Shown here in pieces: positions 45,516-55,284 of a stretch of 64,000 nucleotides of DNA. Both the position numbers and the translations under genes were made by a program. The first letter of the stretch is position 1, and each line of letters begins with the position of its first letter. Source of the DNA: Algoriphagus iocasae (lineage in GTDB: Bacteria > Bacteroidota > Bacteroidia > Cytophagales > Cyclobacteriaceae); the NCBI RefSeq assembly GCF_014206875.1, contig NZ_JACIJO010000001.1, positions 248,001-312,000 of the forward strand. The letters run 5' to 3'. Under the pieces are notes generated by a model that made no database searches, had not been told where the DNA came from, and saw nothing but the letters and a program-made list of their open reading frames with translations.

Positions 45516-45830
45516 TCAGTTGAGATCAATTTCCATTTCCAACAAAGCATAACTCAAGGATTTTCCATGTGTATCCATGGCAATAGAAGTCGTTACGCCA
45601 GTTCCCAAAGAATCCTGACAAATAAATTGGATTGCCTTTAACTCAGGCAGAACAAAGCGTTTGATCTCGCCTTTGAGCTGATGGCTCAAATGAGCTTTTA
45701 CGCTTTCTTCGGTTACATTTTTGACCAATTTCTCAAAATTAATTGGGTCATAAGGAATCAATGAAAGCAATAAGGTATTCCCCTTGTCCCCAGCTCTTCC
45801 GTGAGCGATTTTAGAGAGTTTTGTTTTCAT
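45516..45830 (-). CDS. AtuA C-terminal ferredoxin-fold domain as a separate protein
   Basis: 104 aa from the ATG at 45830. It contains the AtuA-like C-terminal signature: IAHGRAGDKGNTLLLSLIPYD near the start, HQLKGEIKRFVLPELKAIQF and a closing DTHGKSLSYALLEMEI. In relatives this domain is fused behind the DUF1446 part; here it follows as its own gene 1 bp after the larger gene. Presumably both subunits assemble. Reaction unknown. Confidence 0.8.
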   Translation of the reverse strand: MKTKLSKIAHGRAGDKGNTLLLSLIPYDPINFEKLVKNVTEESVKAHLSHQLKGEIKRFVLPELKAIQFICQDSLGTGVTTSIAMDTHGKSLSYALLEMEIDLN

Positions 45831-45831
45831 A

Positions 45832-47160
45832 TCAATTAGATTCAAGTAGAGTTAGTTTTGGAGAAATTAAATCACGATCCATAAGAATAGAAACCACGCC
45901 CATTAATTGGTGGGTGTATTTTCTAGCGCCACCGCCTCCGGCAGGACCATTTGTGTACAAAGCTTCCACTTCTTCACCTACTAGCGTAGAAAGTGCAGGG
46001 TCTTGGGTTTTTCCTGCTACTCGTAAGCGTACTTCATAGGGAGTAGAATCTTTGGAGAGCTCCAGACCATGAAGAGAGGATACTCCAATGTAGTCAACTC
46101 GGAATTCGTCGAAGGCTTTTGAGATTCTCTTTTCAATAATCTCTCCAGCTAGAAAAGCTCTTTCTTTTGCGTTTGCTCCGGCATATGAAATTTCACCTTC
46201 GCTTAGATATCCGGCATCATATCCTACTGAAACTTTTAAGGTTTGGGGTGCTGGTTTGCCATTTCCTCCAGATATTCTGATTTGATTTTTACCGATTTCC
46301 TCAATTTGAACTTTCGAAAAATCTGCAATGACATCAGGGGTGTAATAGGCAAAAGGATCCAAAACTTCGTAAAGCAATTGTTCCTTGGCAGTTTGGGTGT
46401 TAATCAAACCTCCTGTTCCGTCTACTTTTCTGATGATTCCTGTTCCATCCTTTGAAACTTCTAAAATGGGATGTCCTAAAATGTCCATGTCAGGAACAGG
46501 CTTGACAACAGGATCCGCAAAGTATCCTCCCGTGATTTGACCGGCACATTCCATCAAATGGCCTAAAACGGTTCCCTGACCAAGCAAGGTGGAGTTCATT
46601 AGATCCCAACCGAATTCATTGACTATGGGAGCTAGAAACAAGGAAGGATCGGCTACTCTTCCAGTTAAAATAATGTCTGCATCGGTTTCCAAAGCCGGAA
46701 TTATCGCATCAATTCCCAAATAAGCATTGGCAGAAACTATAGAAGAATAGGAAGAAAGCGGAACTCCCGATTCTAAAGTTTTCTCTTCTCGGTTTAACTG
46801 ATTAAAAACATCATCACCATGGACAATCGCTACTTTTATTCTCAGGCCAAGTTGATCAGCAATTTCAATGATTTTTTTACCACCTTCCAAAGGATTTGCT
46901 GCTCCCATATTGGTGATCAGCCGAACCTTATTTTTGATCAGAATAGGAAGTAATCTTTTGATTCTTCTTTCAAGCAAGGGGTCATATCCAAGGAGAGGAT
47001 TTTCTTTTTTTCTTTTCTGTGCCAAAGAAATCGTTCGCTCAGCCAGGCATTCTAAAACCAAATAGTCCAAGTTTCCTTTTTCGGCTAAGATCTCTGATGG
47101 TTCTAATCTATCCCCGGAAAATCCTGCTCCACATCCGATTCTAATTTTTTCCTTTCCCAT
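45832..47160 (-). CDS. AtuA/DUF1446 family protein, large part
   Basis: 442 aa. DUF1446 landmarks: IRIGCGAGFSGDRLEP at the start, LVLECLAERTI, ITNMGAANPLEGGK, LTGRVADPSLF near 165 and VKVSVGYDAGYLSEGEISYAG-like region in the last third. AtuA was named for acyclic terpene utilisation in Pseudomonas, but the biochemical function is unsettled. It lies in an operon with a CitMHS transporter (3-bp gap) and the AtuA C-terminal gene, suggesting catabolism of an imported hydroxy-carboxylate. Confidence 0.82.
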   Translation of the reverse strand: MGKEKIRIGCGAGFSGDRLEPSEILAEKGNLDYLVLECLAERTISLAQKRKKENPLLGYDPLLERRIKRLLPILIKNKVRLITNMGAANPLEGGKKIIEIADQLGLRIKVAIVHGDDVFNQLNREEKTLESGVPLSSYSSIVSANAYLGIDAIIPALETDADIILTGRVADPSLFLAPIVNEFGWDLMNSTLLGQGTVLGHLMECAGQITGGYFADPVVKPVPDMDILGHPILEVSKDGTGIIRKVDGTGGLINTQTAKEQLLYEVLDPFAYYTPDVIADFSKVQIEEIGKNQIRISGGNGKPAPQTLKVSVGYDAGYLSEGEISYAGANAKERAFLAGEIIEKRISKAFDEFRVDYIGVSSLHGLELSKDSTPYEVRLRVAGKTQDPALSTLVGEEVEALYTNGPAGGGGARKYTHQLMGVVSILMDRDLISPKLTLLESN

Positions 47161-47163
47161 TTT

Positions 47164-48456
47164 TCAAATACTTATAGCTCCAATCAAAACTGAGACGAAA
47201 ACCATGATCAAGGTGATTAAAAACGCCCATGGAATTGTTTTTTTCTGATGTTCTCCCAATTCCACACCTGCTAATCCAATCAGAAGAAATGTAGATCCTG
47301 TCAAAGGGCTGACTGCAAAACCCGTAGTCATTTGTCCTAAAATAGCAGCTCTTCCCACTTCTAAACCAGAAGCCTGAAAATGCTCTGCTGTGGTAGAAAG
47401 TAACGGTAGTATTCCAAAATAAAAGGAATCTGGATCAAAAAGAAGACTTGCTGGCATGGCAAAGATTCCTGTAATCAATGGGATCTCTCTGCCTACCTGA
47501 GATGGAATCAGATGGACGATTTCTGAGGCCATCGCTTCGATCATCCCCGTGCCTTTAAGAATACCTGTAAAACATCCGGCTGCGAATAGAATGCTGGCCA
47601 TAAGCATCGCTTCTTTCGCATGACTATCAATTCGCTCCCTTTGCTGAGAGACTTTGGGATAATTCACCAATAAGGTGATGGCAAATGCGATCATAAAAAC
47701 AATATGTGGAGGAGCAAAGCTCATGATGATGCTTCCAATCGCAATGATCACAGTTAGAATATTAAACCAAAATAAGATTGGATTCAGGGACTTTCTTTCC
47801 ACCTCATTTTGATGGGTTGGAGTGGAATGGCTATCAGGAGAAAAGTTGATGTTTTTCCGCTCCTGCATTCCGAATTTATATGCAATAGCTAGGACAGTGG
47901 CCAAGCCTACCAAAACTGGGACTAAAATTGGATTGAAAAGCTCTGTGACGGAAATATTTAAAGCGGTTGCAGCACGTAGGGTTGGTCCTCCCCATGGTAA
48001 AATATTCATCGTGCCGGCTGCTAAAGCCACAATGGACGCAAGCGTTAGCCTGCTCATGTTCATTTTGTCATAAACCGGAGACAATGCCGGTATTGTAATT
48101 AAAAAAGTGACAGCACCCGAACCATCCAGATGAATCAGCATGGCTAAAATGGCTGTTGCGATGACGATTTTTAGAGGATCATTTCCTGCAAAACTTAAAA
48201 GCTTATCAATGATAGGATCGAAAGTTCCTGCATCTAAAAGAATCCCAAAGAAAAGAATAGCGAAAATAAACATCAGCCCGGTAGGGGCGATGCTAATCAA
48301 TCCTTCTCCGATAAGGCTCGGGAGTTCTTTCCAAAAACCAGCTAATATTCCAGTTGCGACTGGAATTAAAATAAGCGCAATTACTGGCGAGACCTTCTTC
48401 CCTAAGACCAAAAGAAAAAGCAAGACAATGGTGATAAGACCCCAGATTGCTAACAT
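47164..48456 (-). CDS. CitMHS-family citrate/hydroxycarboxylate transporter
   Basis: 430 aa with ~12 hydrophobic segments. CitMHS-like motifs are LIHLDGSGAVTFLITIPALSP, MNILPWGGPTLRAATAL, and LLFDPDSFYFGILPLLS followed by GQMTTGFAVSPLTGSTFLLIG. It probably imports a carboxylate, possibly as a metal complex, for the downstream AtuA pair. Substrate not determinable from sequence. Confidence 0.87.
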   Translation of the reverse strand: MLAIWGLITIVLLFLLVLGKKVSPVIALILIPVATGILAGFWKELPSLIGEGLISIAPTGLMFIFAILFFGILLDAGTFDPIIDKLLSFAGNDPLKIVIATAILAMLIHLDGSGAVTFLITIPALSPVYDKMNMSRLTLASIVALAAGTMNILPWGGPTLRAATALNISVTELFNPILVPVLVGLATVLAIAYKFGMQERKNINFSPDSHSTPTHQNEVERKSLNPILFWFNILTVIIAIGSIIMSFAPPHIVFMIAFAITLLVNYPKVSQQRERIDSHAKEAMLMASILFAAGCFTGILKGTGMIEAMASEIVHLIPSQVGREIPLITGIFAMPASLLFDPDSFYFGILPLLSTTAEHFQASGLEVGRAAILGQMTTGFAVSPLTGSTFLLIGLAGVELGEHQKKTIPWAFLITLIMVFVSVLIGAISI

Positions 48457-48628
48457 AGACTCAACTGGTTTCTGATCTTTCCTTTTCTTGATTCTAAGGA
48501 ATTGAGGATCGGTTTAAGAACAATGGTTATCATTCAATTGGGTTTATTGAAGTCCCCAATAAACTGATAAAATAAAATGTTTCAAAACGAAACAATAAAA
48601 ATCGATTTGAAATTGATTTCGATCTCCT

Positions 48629-49372
48629 TTAACTCAAATCTGTAAACCAAAAGCCAAATGCATAAGGGTCTTCTTTTTTGTGATCATCCTGAAAACAATC
48701 ATCAGAATTTTCTTTTTTTGGCGCTTCGTATTTACGATAAACAGTTTCTCCAACTTCGAAAGGGACAGGCTTTGAAAATATGGGGCCATCGAATACAAAC
48801 GTATGAAACTCGCCATTTTCTCCGCAAGGATCTACATTCTTAGGAAGGTCTTTGAGAAAATCCTCATCGATAATTCGCCCAGCAAAACTCTTGTCCAGGA
48901 ATTTTTCATTCACACAAGTGGTGATGGTTTTGAATCCAAGGTCTAGAAACTCTCGAATCAATCTATCAGTTGGTTGCTTCCAAAGAGGGAAATTGCCTTT
49001 CAAACCAACTTCAGAGAGTTTATTTTCTCGGTATTCCCGAAGGTCTTCCAGAAAAATATCTCCGAAAATCGATACTTCAGCTCCTTGCTTGATTAGTGGT
49101 TCTAGTGTATTTCTCATGGCCGTTTCGTAAGATTCCATCGTTGGCATTTCTGGAACTTCCATGATTGTAAGAGGGATACCTATACCTTTGGCTTGTTGCT
49201 CGAGTAATTCTTTTCGGACCCCATGCATGGAAATTCTCTGGAATTTCTGACTTACGCTAGTCAAAAAAGTCAAAACCTCGAATTTCTTTTCTTGCTGGAT
49301 TTTATAATATGACAAAGCAGAATCTTTTCCTCCGCTCCAATTAAAAATGGCCTTTTGTTGAGTCACAATCAA
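48629..49372 (-). CDS. Dph6-like ATP-pyrophosphatase (adenine nucleotide alpha-hydrolase fold)
   Basis: 247 aa. PP-loop NWSGGKDSALSYYK at ~11-24; GDIFLEDLREYRENK near 120; ENGEFHTFVFDGP near 200. These are the motifs of diphthine-ammonia ligase. Bacteria lack diphthamide, so the acceptor of this bacterial branch is unknown; an adenylate-activated amidation or thiolation is likely. 172 bp separate it from the CitMHS gene; that gap contains only short inverted repeats. Confidence 0.83.
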   Translation of the reverse strand: MIVTQQKAIFNWSGGKDSALSYYKIQQEKKFEVLTFLTSVSQKFQRISMHGVRKELLEQQAKGIGIPLTIMEVPEMPTMESYETAMRNTLEPLIKQGAEVSIFGDIFLEDLREYRENKLSEVGLKGNFPLWKQPTDRLIREFLDLGFKTITTCVNEKFLDKSFAGRIIDEDFLKDLPKNVDPCGENGEFHTFVFDGPIFSKPVPFEVGETVYRKYEAPKKENSDDCFQDDHKKEDPYAFGFWFTDLS

Positions 49373-49416
49373 TTTGAAATTAAGGATCGAATCTAGCTCA
49401 ATTTTGCTGAAAATAG

Positions 49417-49446
49417 AAAAGGCCCTGAATTCTCAGAGCCTTTTTG
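49417..49446. terminator. Terminator after the M28 peptidase gene
   Basis: AAAGGCCCTGA (49418-49428) pairs with TCAGAGCCTTT (49433-49443) apart from one G-T-type mismatch; A-run before and T-run after. It ends the peptidase transcript on the minus strand. Confidence 0.78.
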
Positions 49447-49454
49447 TAATTCGG

Positions 49455-50996
49455 TTAGTCTACTTTTGGAAGTTCTTCCCGAGGTAATTTCTCATCTCTT
49501 TGAGCTGTGTTATAGACAAAAGAAGCCACTATAACAGCCATTTGTCTCAAATCATCCAGTTCCAATCTTTCAAAATTATCCATGTTGGTATGGTGAGTTC
49601 TGGTTCGATATTCGATAGGATCTTGAATAAACTGAAAACCGGGAAGTCCTACACCATCGAAGCTTTGATGATCTGTTCCTCCCGTATCACGAATAGTGAT
49701 TGTTCTATTCTCAATCAAATCATCCACTGGCTCAAACCACTGGTCGAAAATAGGACCTACCGCTTCATTTCCCTGAAGATAAATTCCACGGATTTTTCCG
49801 GTTCCATTATCAATGTTGTAATAAGCAGAAAGCTTTTCGTGTTCAGGTTTTAATTCCATGCTTGCGCGATCTGCAAAGTGGTTTTGAACATAGTTTCTAG
49901 AACCATGAAGACCTTGCTCTTCTCCACCCCAAAGTGCAATTCGGATGGTTCTTCTCGGAGCCAAACCGGTAGCTTTCAGAATTCTTACCGCTTCCATCAT
50001 CACAATACATCCGGCTGCATTATCTGTCGCGCCATTGGCACCATGCCAGGAATCCAAATGTCCACCAAGCATCACCAATTCTGATTTTAAGGTGGGGTCT
50101 GTACCTGGTATTTCAGCGATCACATTGTACCCCTGAAGATCATCAGTCAAATATCTAGATTTAATTTCTGCTTCAACTTCTACGTCCACTCCATTTTCAG
50201 CTAGTCTTGCCAAAAGGCTCACATTTTCTGGAGCAGTTTCCAATTCTGGAACTCCCACAGGAGTATCTTTCAAATAACCTCTAGGGCTGCTGGTGAAAAG
50301 TGTACCATGACGACCATTTACTCCTTTGATAATCAAAGCGGCACCTTCTTCAGTTAGAAACTCGCTGATTCTCATGGAGAAAGCTCTTGCAGCTCTCAAT
50401 GCCTGAATTTGCTCTGGAGTATATCTGCTACCACCTTGCTCTGAGGAAGGTGGTGCTGCCATTGCATCTAATTGCTCTTCTGTAAATCGAGTTGCATCAG
50501 CCTCAAAAGTAGGGCTTTGATCCCCTGATGGTTTGATCGCGATGATTGCACCCTTCAATTTGCCTTTGTATTTAGCTAAGTCTTCTTCAGTGGTCGCATC
50601 GATAAATACTACTTTTCCACTCACTTCGCCATTGGTACTTTCAGTCCATGCTTTTGGAATAGCGATGAAAGGCATGTAGTAAGGCTTGGTCATCGCCACG
50701 TAGCTTTTTTCCATTTCCCAGCCTCTTCCAAACTCACCCCAAGCCTCAGTATGTGCATTTTGCAAACCCCAATCGGTGAGTTGCTTTACTGCATAGTCTG
50801 TAGCTCTTTTGTACCCTTCGGAATTACTAAGACGAGGACCAGCTTTGTCCACCAATTCAAAGGCGATTTTCTCAACCTGTGAATTTTCAAGACCTTCTTT
50901 TTTGATTTTTTCAATTGCCTGGAGGTCGATTTTTTCCTGCGAAAAACCGGAAATGGCGACCAAAAATGCCGGAATTAATAAAAGTGTTTTTTTCAT
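49455..50996 (-). CDS. Secreted M28-family zinc aminopeptidase/carboxypeptidase
   Basis: 513 aa from the ATG at 50996, which opens a signal peptide (LLLIPAFLVAISGFS, then QEK). A PA-like insert lies at ~125-290. The di-zinc catalytic core has GGHLDSWHGANGATDNAAG (H and D ligands), LWGGEEQGLHGS with the catalytic Glu pair, and a late GGTDHQSFDGVGLPG with the last His. It degrades peptides outside the cytoplasm. Monocistronic, with a terminator 10 bp after. Confidence 0.9.
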   Translation of the reverse strand: MKKTLLLIPAFLVAISGFSQEKIDLQAIEKIKKEGLENSQVEKIAFELVDKAGPRLSNSEGYKRATDYAVKQLTDWGLQNAHTEAWGEFGRGWEMEKSYVAMTKPYYMPFIAIPKAWTESTNGEVSGKVVFIDATTEEDLAKYKGKLKGAIIAIKPSGDQSPTFEADATRFTEEQLDAMAAPPSSEQGGSRYTPEQIQALRAARAFSMRISEFLTEEGAALIIKGVNGRHGTLFTSSPRGYLKDTPVGVPELETAPENVSLLARLAENGVDVEVEAEIKSRYLTDDLQGYNVIAEIPGTDPTLKSELVMLGGHLDSWHGANGATDNAAGCIVMMEAVRILKATGLAPRRTIRIALWGGEEQGLHGSRNYVQNHFADRASMELKPEHEKLSAYYNIDNGTGKIRGIYLQGNEAVGPIFDQWFEPVDDLIENRTITIRDTGGTDHQSFDGVGLPGFQFIQDPIEYRTRTHHTNMDNFERLELDDLRQMAVIVASFVYNTAQRDEKLPREELPKVD

Positions 50997-51256
50997 GTGC
51001 TTACGTTTTGTTTTCAATACTCCGTGAAATCTTAGCCTTTTTGCGTGATTTCAATGAGTTGTTTTAAGGTGGTAGATTCTAAATATAATTCCTCTGATTC
51101 AGATTTCTTGAGGTTTTCAATAAACGGCATACGATAAGTTTGAAAAAGGATCTGTTTAGCATACACTTTGGAAGGTTAAATTGCTGAAAGCGAATAAATT
51201 TTCTGAAATTAAGGATCAATCGTTCTAAGTTTTAGCCCAAAATTTCTTTTTAAGGT

Positions 51257-53188
51257 ATGCCCAATTTGATTTTTGTATATGATAATCAGCTAGATCGAGA
51301 GAAAATTGATCAATGTCTGGAATTGTTTGATCCTAAGCCTAAGCAAGAGATTGCGTATCAGGACATGGGGAAAAATGAATTTGGGAAAGGCGATATTTTG
51401 GTTTGTTTGATTTCCGATTCCCAAGTGAAGGAATTGATTCCCCAGATAATTGACTCCGAGGCGGGGCTCGCACTTTTACCCCATGAAGAATTAATCCATG
51501 GTCAGAAAGGATTCGGGATAAATAAAAATATGGAGAGTGCCATCGACGAAATCCAGTCTATAGAAAGCATTGAGCCCATAGATTTGATGCTGGTGAATGA
51601 TGAGTTGGTGTTGAATTCTTTGGTGATAGGAGAGTCGCTTAGCATTCTCTATGGAGATCGATTCAATGGATTTTTTGAAGGATTGAAAAACCGGTTTTCC
51701 CAATTCCTGAAATTATTCAGAAGGGTGAAATTGCAGAAGCTCCAGATTAGTTTCCCTAGTAAAGAGGATGAAAATAAGGATGTTGATACAGCTGCTATGG
51801 GTATTTTGGCGGTCGCGAATTGCCAAAGCAATGCGATTTTCAGAAGGATAATCCGGGATTCTGGAATCAATGATCAGTTGATTCATGTAATGATTTTGGC
51901 ACCAAAAAGCTTGATTTCCATTATCAGATTTGGAATCCAAAGTCTATTCTTTCCCATTAAAGAAAACAAACTGCCAAGATTTGTCGGCTATGCTTCATCG
52001 GAAGAAGTGAAGATTAAGACTGAAGAGGATATCTGTTATGCGATCGATGGAGAGGAAAAGGAAGGGAATGAAATAACGATTAAAGTTCAGGAGAAACCTG
52101 TGAGAATTTTGCTTGGGGCGCAAGTGAGGGAGGAGGAAGTCGGGAAAGGAAAGGAAATCCAAAACCTAAAAACATTGCCAACTGGTAGCCTCAGGGATGA
52201 ATTGGCGAAGGGATATTTGCCATGGGTAAGGCATGCGACTTCGGATGAGTTCAAAGAGCTTTTTAAGCTACTACGAGAAAATTCGCAAACCACAGGCACT
52301 TACTTGGTGCTGATGGTACTCTCTACGATGATTGCGACATTTGGACTATTTGGCGATTCTTCGCCGGTAGTTATCGGAGCAATGATCTTGGCGCCTTTGA
52401 TGGCTCCGATTATTTCGCTTTCGATGGGAATGCTTCGCCAGGATAGTCTGCTGATCAAAAATAGTTTGGTGACGATTTTCTGGGGTGTTTTGCTAGGGTT
52501 GATATTTTCCATGTTGATTACCTGGATGACTCCATTGGAGATCTTGAATGATCAGATATTGGCTAGAATTCGACCTAATTTGCTGGATTTGGGAGTTGCA
52601 GTTGCTTCTGGAATGGCGGGAGCCTATGCGTATAGCAAAGAGGAAATCGCCAAAACCCTTGCCGGAGTCGCTATCTCTGTGGCTTTGGTACCACCCTTGG
52701 CAGTAGCAGGAATAGGATTAGGCTGGGCAGATTGGAATGTGTTTTTCGGAGCTTTGTTATTGTTGGGAACCAACCTGGCAGGAATTGTTGTTGCGGCGGC
52801 TTTGACATTTCTGACTTTAGGATTTAGTCCTTTTCGATTGGCTAAAAAGGGGCTGGTCATCAGTTTGATTTTGCTTGCGGCAATTGCCACACCTCTGGCT
52901 CTCAGCTTTTCTAAAATGGTCAATGAAAACCGAATTATCCAGGAATTAAGTGGTCAGGAAATTCCTCATGGGCTTCTTCGAAATGTAAAAGTTGTGAACA
53001 TGCAACCTCTTCGTTTGGCTGTGACGATACTTTCTGAAAAGGACTTGAAAGAGGCGGATTTTGAAGAAATAAGAACTGAAATTGAAGATAAAATCGGAAA
53101 GCCAATTCAATTGGAATTGACGCTAGGGATTCGATTAGGTGAAGGAGAGAAGGGAGATATTACGAATACTATTTCTACAGACGAATAG
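51257..53188 (+). CDS. DUF389 (TIGR00341-type) membrane protein
   Basis: 643 aa. The N-terminal ~330 residues are soluble and partly resemble a lipid-kinase-like region. The DUF389 core (~335-570) carries ~7 membrane helices with FGDSSPVVIGAMILAPLMAPI and GMLRQDSLLIKNS. A ~75-residue cytoplasmic tail follows. Role unknown; the family is widespread and sometimes linked to ion or solute stress. Divergent from the M28 gene across a 260-bp gap with no clear promoter. Confidence 0.82.
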   Translation: MPNLIFVYDNQLDREKIDQCLELFDPKPKQEIAYQDMGKNEFGKGDILVCLISDSQVKELIPQIIDSEAGLALLPHEELIHGQKGFGINKNMESAIDEIQSIESIEPIDLMLVNDELVLNSLVIGESLSILYGDRFNGFFEGLKNRFSQFLKLFRRVKLQKLQISFPSKEDENKDVDTAAMGILAVANCQSNAIFRRIIRDSGINDQLIHVMILAPKSLISIIRFGIQSLFFPIKENKLPRFVGYASSEEVKIKTEEDICYAIDGEEKEGNEITIKVQEKPVRILLGAQVREEEVGKGKEIQNLKTLPTGSLRDELAKGYLPWVRHATSDEFKELFKLLRENSQTTGTYLVLMVLSTMIATFGLFGDSSPVVIGAMILAPLMAPIISLSMGMLRQDSLLIKNSLVTIFWGVLLGLIFSMLITWMTPLEILNDQILARIRPNLLDLGVAVASGMAGAYAYSKEEIAKTLAGVAISVALVPPLAVAGIGLGWADWNVFFGALLLLGTNLAGIVVAAALTFLTLGFSPFRLAKKGLVISLILLAAIATPLALSFSKMVNENRIIQELSGQEIPHGLLRNVKVVNMQPLRLAVTILSEKDLKEADFEEIRTEIEDKIGKPIQLELTLGIRLGEGEKGDITNTISTDE

Positions 53189-53226
53189 TTGTTTCCAAGT
53201 TCTCAGGAATGCTTCAAACCATCCGC

Positions 53227-53670
53227 CTAATTTCCTGCGGGAAGCATATTTCGTATGGCCGAAATTTTCCAGCCTTTGTCATCCACGATGGTGAAACTAC
53301 TCCACATTTTTCGGATACTTCCATCTGGATTTTTGATTTCGTAGCGAGCATCAACTAAGGCAACCTCATCACTTAAATACCGAATTCTTTCCACATGGAG
53401 TGATCTTTCGCCCGGGTTGCTGGTCGAGCTTTGCATCATTCCTTTGATTGCGGCGTTAATTCCTGATCGCCATTCTCCCGATGATACCAACTGGTCAATG
53501 TCTTTGGTAAGAATTTTTTTAAGCAAGACAGTGTCTTTGGTTTCTCTGGATTTAGAGTAAGAATTGATCAGATTTAGGATTTCTTGAGATTCAGCTTTTG
53601 ATTGAGGGGAGTTTTGGGCAAAAGAAGAAGTGCAAATCAAGAATGAAAAAAGTATTAGTAGGTTTTTCAT
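53227..53670 (-). CDS. Secreted NTF2/SnoaL-like (DUF4440-type) protein
   Basis: 147 aa with a signal peptide (LLILFSFLICTSSFA, then QNSPQ). The single NTF2-like cone domain has a helical start (EILNLINSYSKSRETKD) and a strand pair VALVDARYEI and WSSFTIVDDKGWKISAIR. Such domains bind small ligands or act as isomerases. Function unknown. Confidence 0.78.
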   Translation of the reverse strand: MKNLLILFSFLICTSSFAQNSPQSKAESQEILNLINSYSKSRETKDTVLLKKILTKDIDQLVSSGEWRSGINAAIKGMMQSSTSNPGERSLHVERIRYLSDEVALVDARYEIKNPDGSIRKMWSSFTIVDDKGWKISAIRNMLPAGN

Positions 53671-53845
53671 GAATCTATAAATTGAGATTAAATGTAATCT
53701 ACACCTTCTTGAGCAAAAGGTTTTTAGAAAATTATTTAAATGTGATCTAGAATGACTAAAATTTCAATTCTATTCCAGTTTCATTGAATAAATGAAAAGT
53801 AAGTCCTTTGTGAAACGTTCGCGCACTTAGCGGTAAATAATAAGA

Positions 53846-53874
53846 AAAAGCCACCCATTTCTGAGTGGCTTTAA
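53846..53874. terminator. Terminator beside the ferredoxin gene
   Basis: AAAGCCACCCA (53848-53858) pairs with TGAGTGGCTTT (53862-53872) with one mismatch. It lies 24 bp after the ferredoxin stop on the minus strand. Confidence 0.72.
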
Positions 53875-53895
53875 GAATTTATAAGGATTGTATTC

Positions 53896-54216
53896 TTATT
53901 GATCTTCTCCTCTAAGTTTGATCACGGCACCCTCTAGGATATCTCCGATTCGGATTTGACAGGCAAGTCTGGATGTCGGGAAATATTCCGGTAGGTTTTC
54001 CAATTGGTCCAGCTCGATATCTGTCGCTTCACCCAACTCATCTTTACCTTCCAAAACCTCAATATGGCAGGTGGCACAAAGCGCCATTCCACCACAAGTT
54101 GCCAATACAGGATATTCTGATGCCTTTAGGATTTCCATTAGGCTGAAGCCCATGTCGTCTGGTGCTTCTATTTCTTGACGATTGCCGTCGTGATCTTCTA
54201 CTGTGAAATTAACCAT
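53896..54216 (-). CDS. [2Fe-2S] ferredoxin, adrenodoxin type
   Basis: 106 aa from the ATG at 54216; a TTG two codons earlier is a weaker choice. Cluster ligands are C41, C47, C50 and C86 (C-x5-C-x2-C...C) with ATCGGMALCATCH. It carries electrons, presumably from the ferredoxin reductase encoded 14 bp upstream. The pair probably feeds a monooxygenase or desaturase not in the window. Confidence 0.9.
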   Translation of the reverse strand: MVNFTVEDHDGNRQEIEAPDDMGFSLMEILKASEYPVLATCGGMALCATCHIEVLEGKDELGEATDIELDQLENLPEYFPTSRLACQIRIGDILEGAVIKLRGEDQ

Positions 54217-54230
54217 GCTCAAAAATACGA

Positions 54231-55235
54231 TTAAAATGTATTTACACCATTTACAGTGGTGTATTTGAAGCTTAATTTTTGATCTGGATAGACATATTTG
54301 AAAGCAGAATGCATCATGATCGCTGCTTCATGGAATCCACAAAGGATCAACTTCAATTTTCCTGGATAAGTATTGATATCGCCAATCGCGTAGATTCTTT
54401 CAACTCCAGTGGAGTAATCGCGGGTGTCTACCTCAATCGCATTTTTATCGATTGTCAAACCCCAATCTGCAATTGGACCTAATTTTGGACTTAAGCCAAA
54501 CAATGGAATCAAGTAATCTGCATCGATTTTGATTTCTTCTTTTGATTTTGACTCTAAAGTCACAGAGTTCAATACACCATTTCCACCTACATTTTTCAAG
54601 TTAGCAGAAAGGATCAAGTCGATTTTTCCTTGATTAGCCAAGTCAAAAACTTTCGCAGCAGAATCAGGAGCGCCACGGAAAGTTTCATTTCTGTGAACCA
54701 ATGTCACTCGCTCGGCTACATTAGAAAGATAAATTGCCCAGTCCAAAGCAGAATCTCCACCACCTGCCAAAACAACTTTCTTATTTCTGAAAGTCTCAGG
54801 GTTTTTCACCATGTAAGTGATTCCTTTTCCTTCGTAAGTCTCCAGATTTTCCAAAACAGGTTTTCTTGGTTCGAAACAACCCAATCCACCAGCGATGATA
54901 ATAACCTTGGCGTGAACATGCGTTTTGTCGCTGGTCGTGACAATAAATGAACCGTCTTCCTGCTTATCCAAATGATCTACTCGCTCACCCAAAGTGAAGG
55001 TAGGTTTGAACGGTTTTGCCTGCTCCATCAAGTTATCCACCAATTCCTGGGCTTTCACTTCTGGATATCCCGGGATGTCATAAATTGGTTTTTGAGGATA
55101 GATTTCGGAAAGCTGCCCGCCTACCTGAGGCAAAGCATCGATCAGATGGCAACGCATTTTTAGCAAACCTGCTTCGAAAACTGCAAAAAGGCCAACTGGT
55201 CCGGCTCCTATGATACAAAGGTCTGTGTGAATCAT
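54231..55235 (-). CDS. Thioredoxin-reductase-like ferredoxin-NADP reductase
   Basis: 334 aa. FAD motif GAGPVGLFAVFEAG at ~10-23, NADPH motif AGGGDSALDWA near 160, FAD-contacting AIGDINTYPG near 290. It lacks the redox CxxC of thioredoxin reductase, as in YumC-type ferredoxin reductases. Cotranscribed with the ferredoxin. A MarR-type operator-like dyad lies 55-75 bp upstream of its start. Confidence 0.9.
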   Translation of the reverse strand: MIHTDLCIIGAGPVGLFAVFEAGLLKMRCHLIDALPQVGGQLSEIYPQKPIYDIPGYPEVKAQELVDNLMEQAKPFKPTFTLGERVDHLDKQEDGSFIVTTSDKTHVHAKVIIIAGGLGCFEPRKPVLENLETYEGKGITYMVKNPETFRNKKVVLAGGGDSALDWAIYLSNVAERVTLVHRNETFRGAPDSAAKVFDLANQGKIDLILSANLKNVGGNGVLNSVTLESKSKEEIKIDADYLIPLFGLSPKLGPIADWGLTIDKNAIEVDTRDYSTGVERIYAIGDINTYPGKLKLILCGFHEAAIMMHSAFKYVYPDQKLSFKYTTVNGVNTF

Positions 55236-55284
55236 GGTTTATTGACTTTATGGGTAAACCCCGGGATGAATGCTTTTGTTCGTG

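Noticed and set aside
48540..48595. Short inverted repeats in the Dph6-CitMHS gap as a terminator or operator
   Set aside because: Stems are only 6-8 bp, AT-rich and without a U-run; likely chance in AT-rich DNA.
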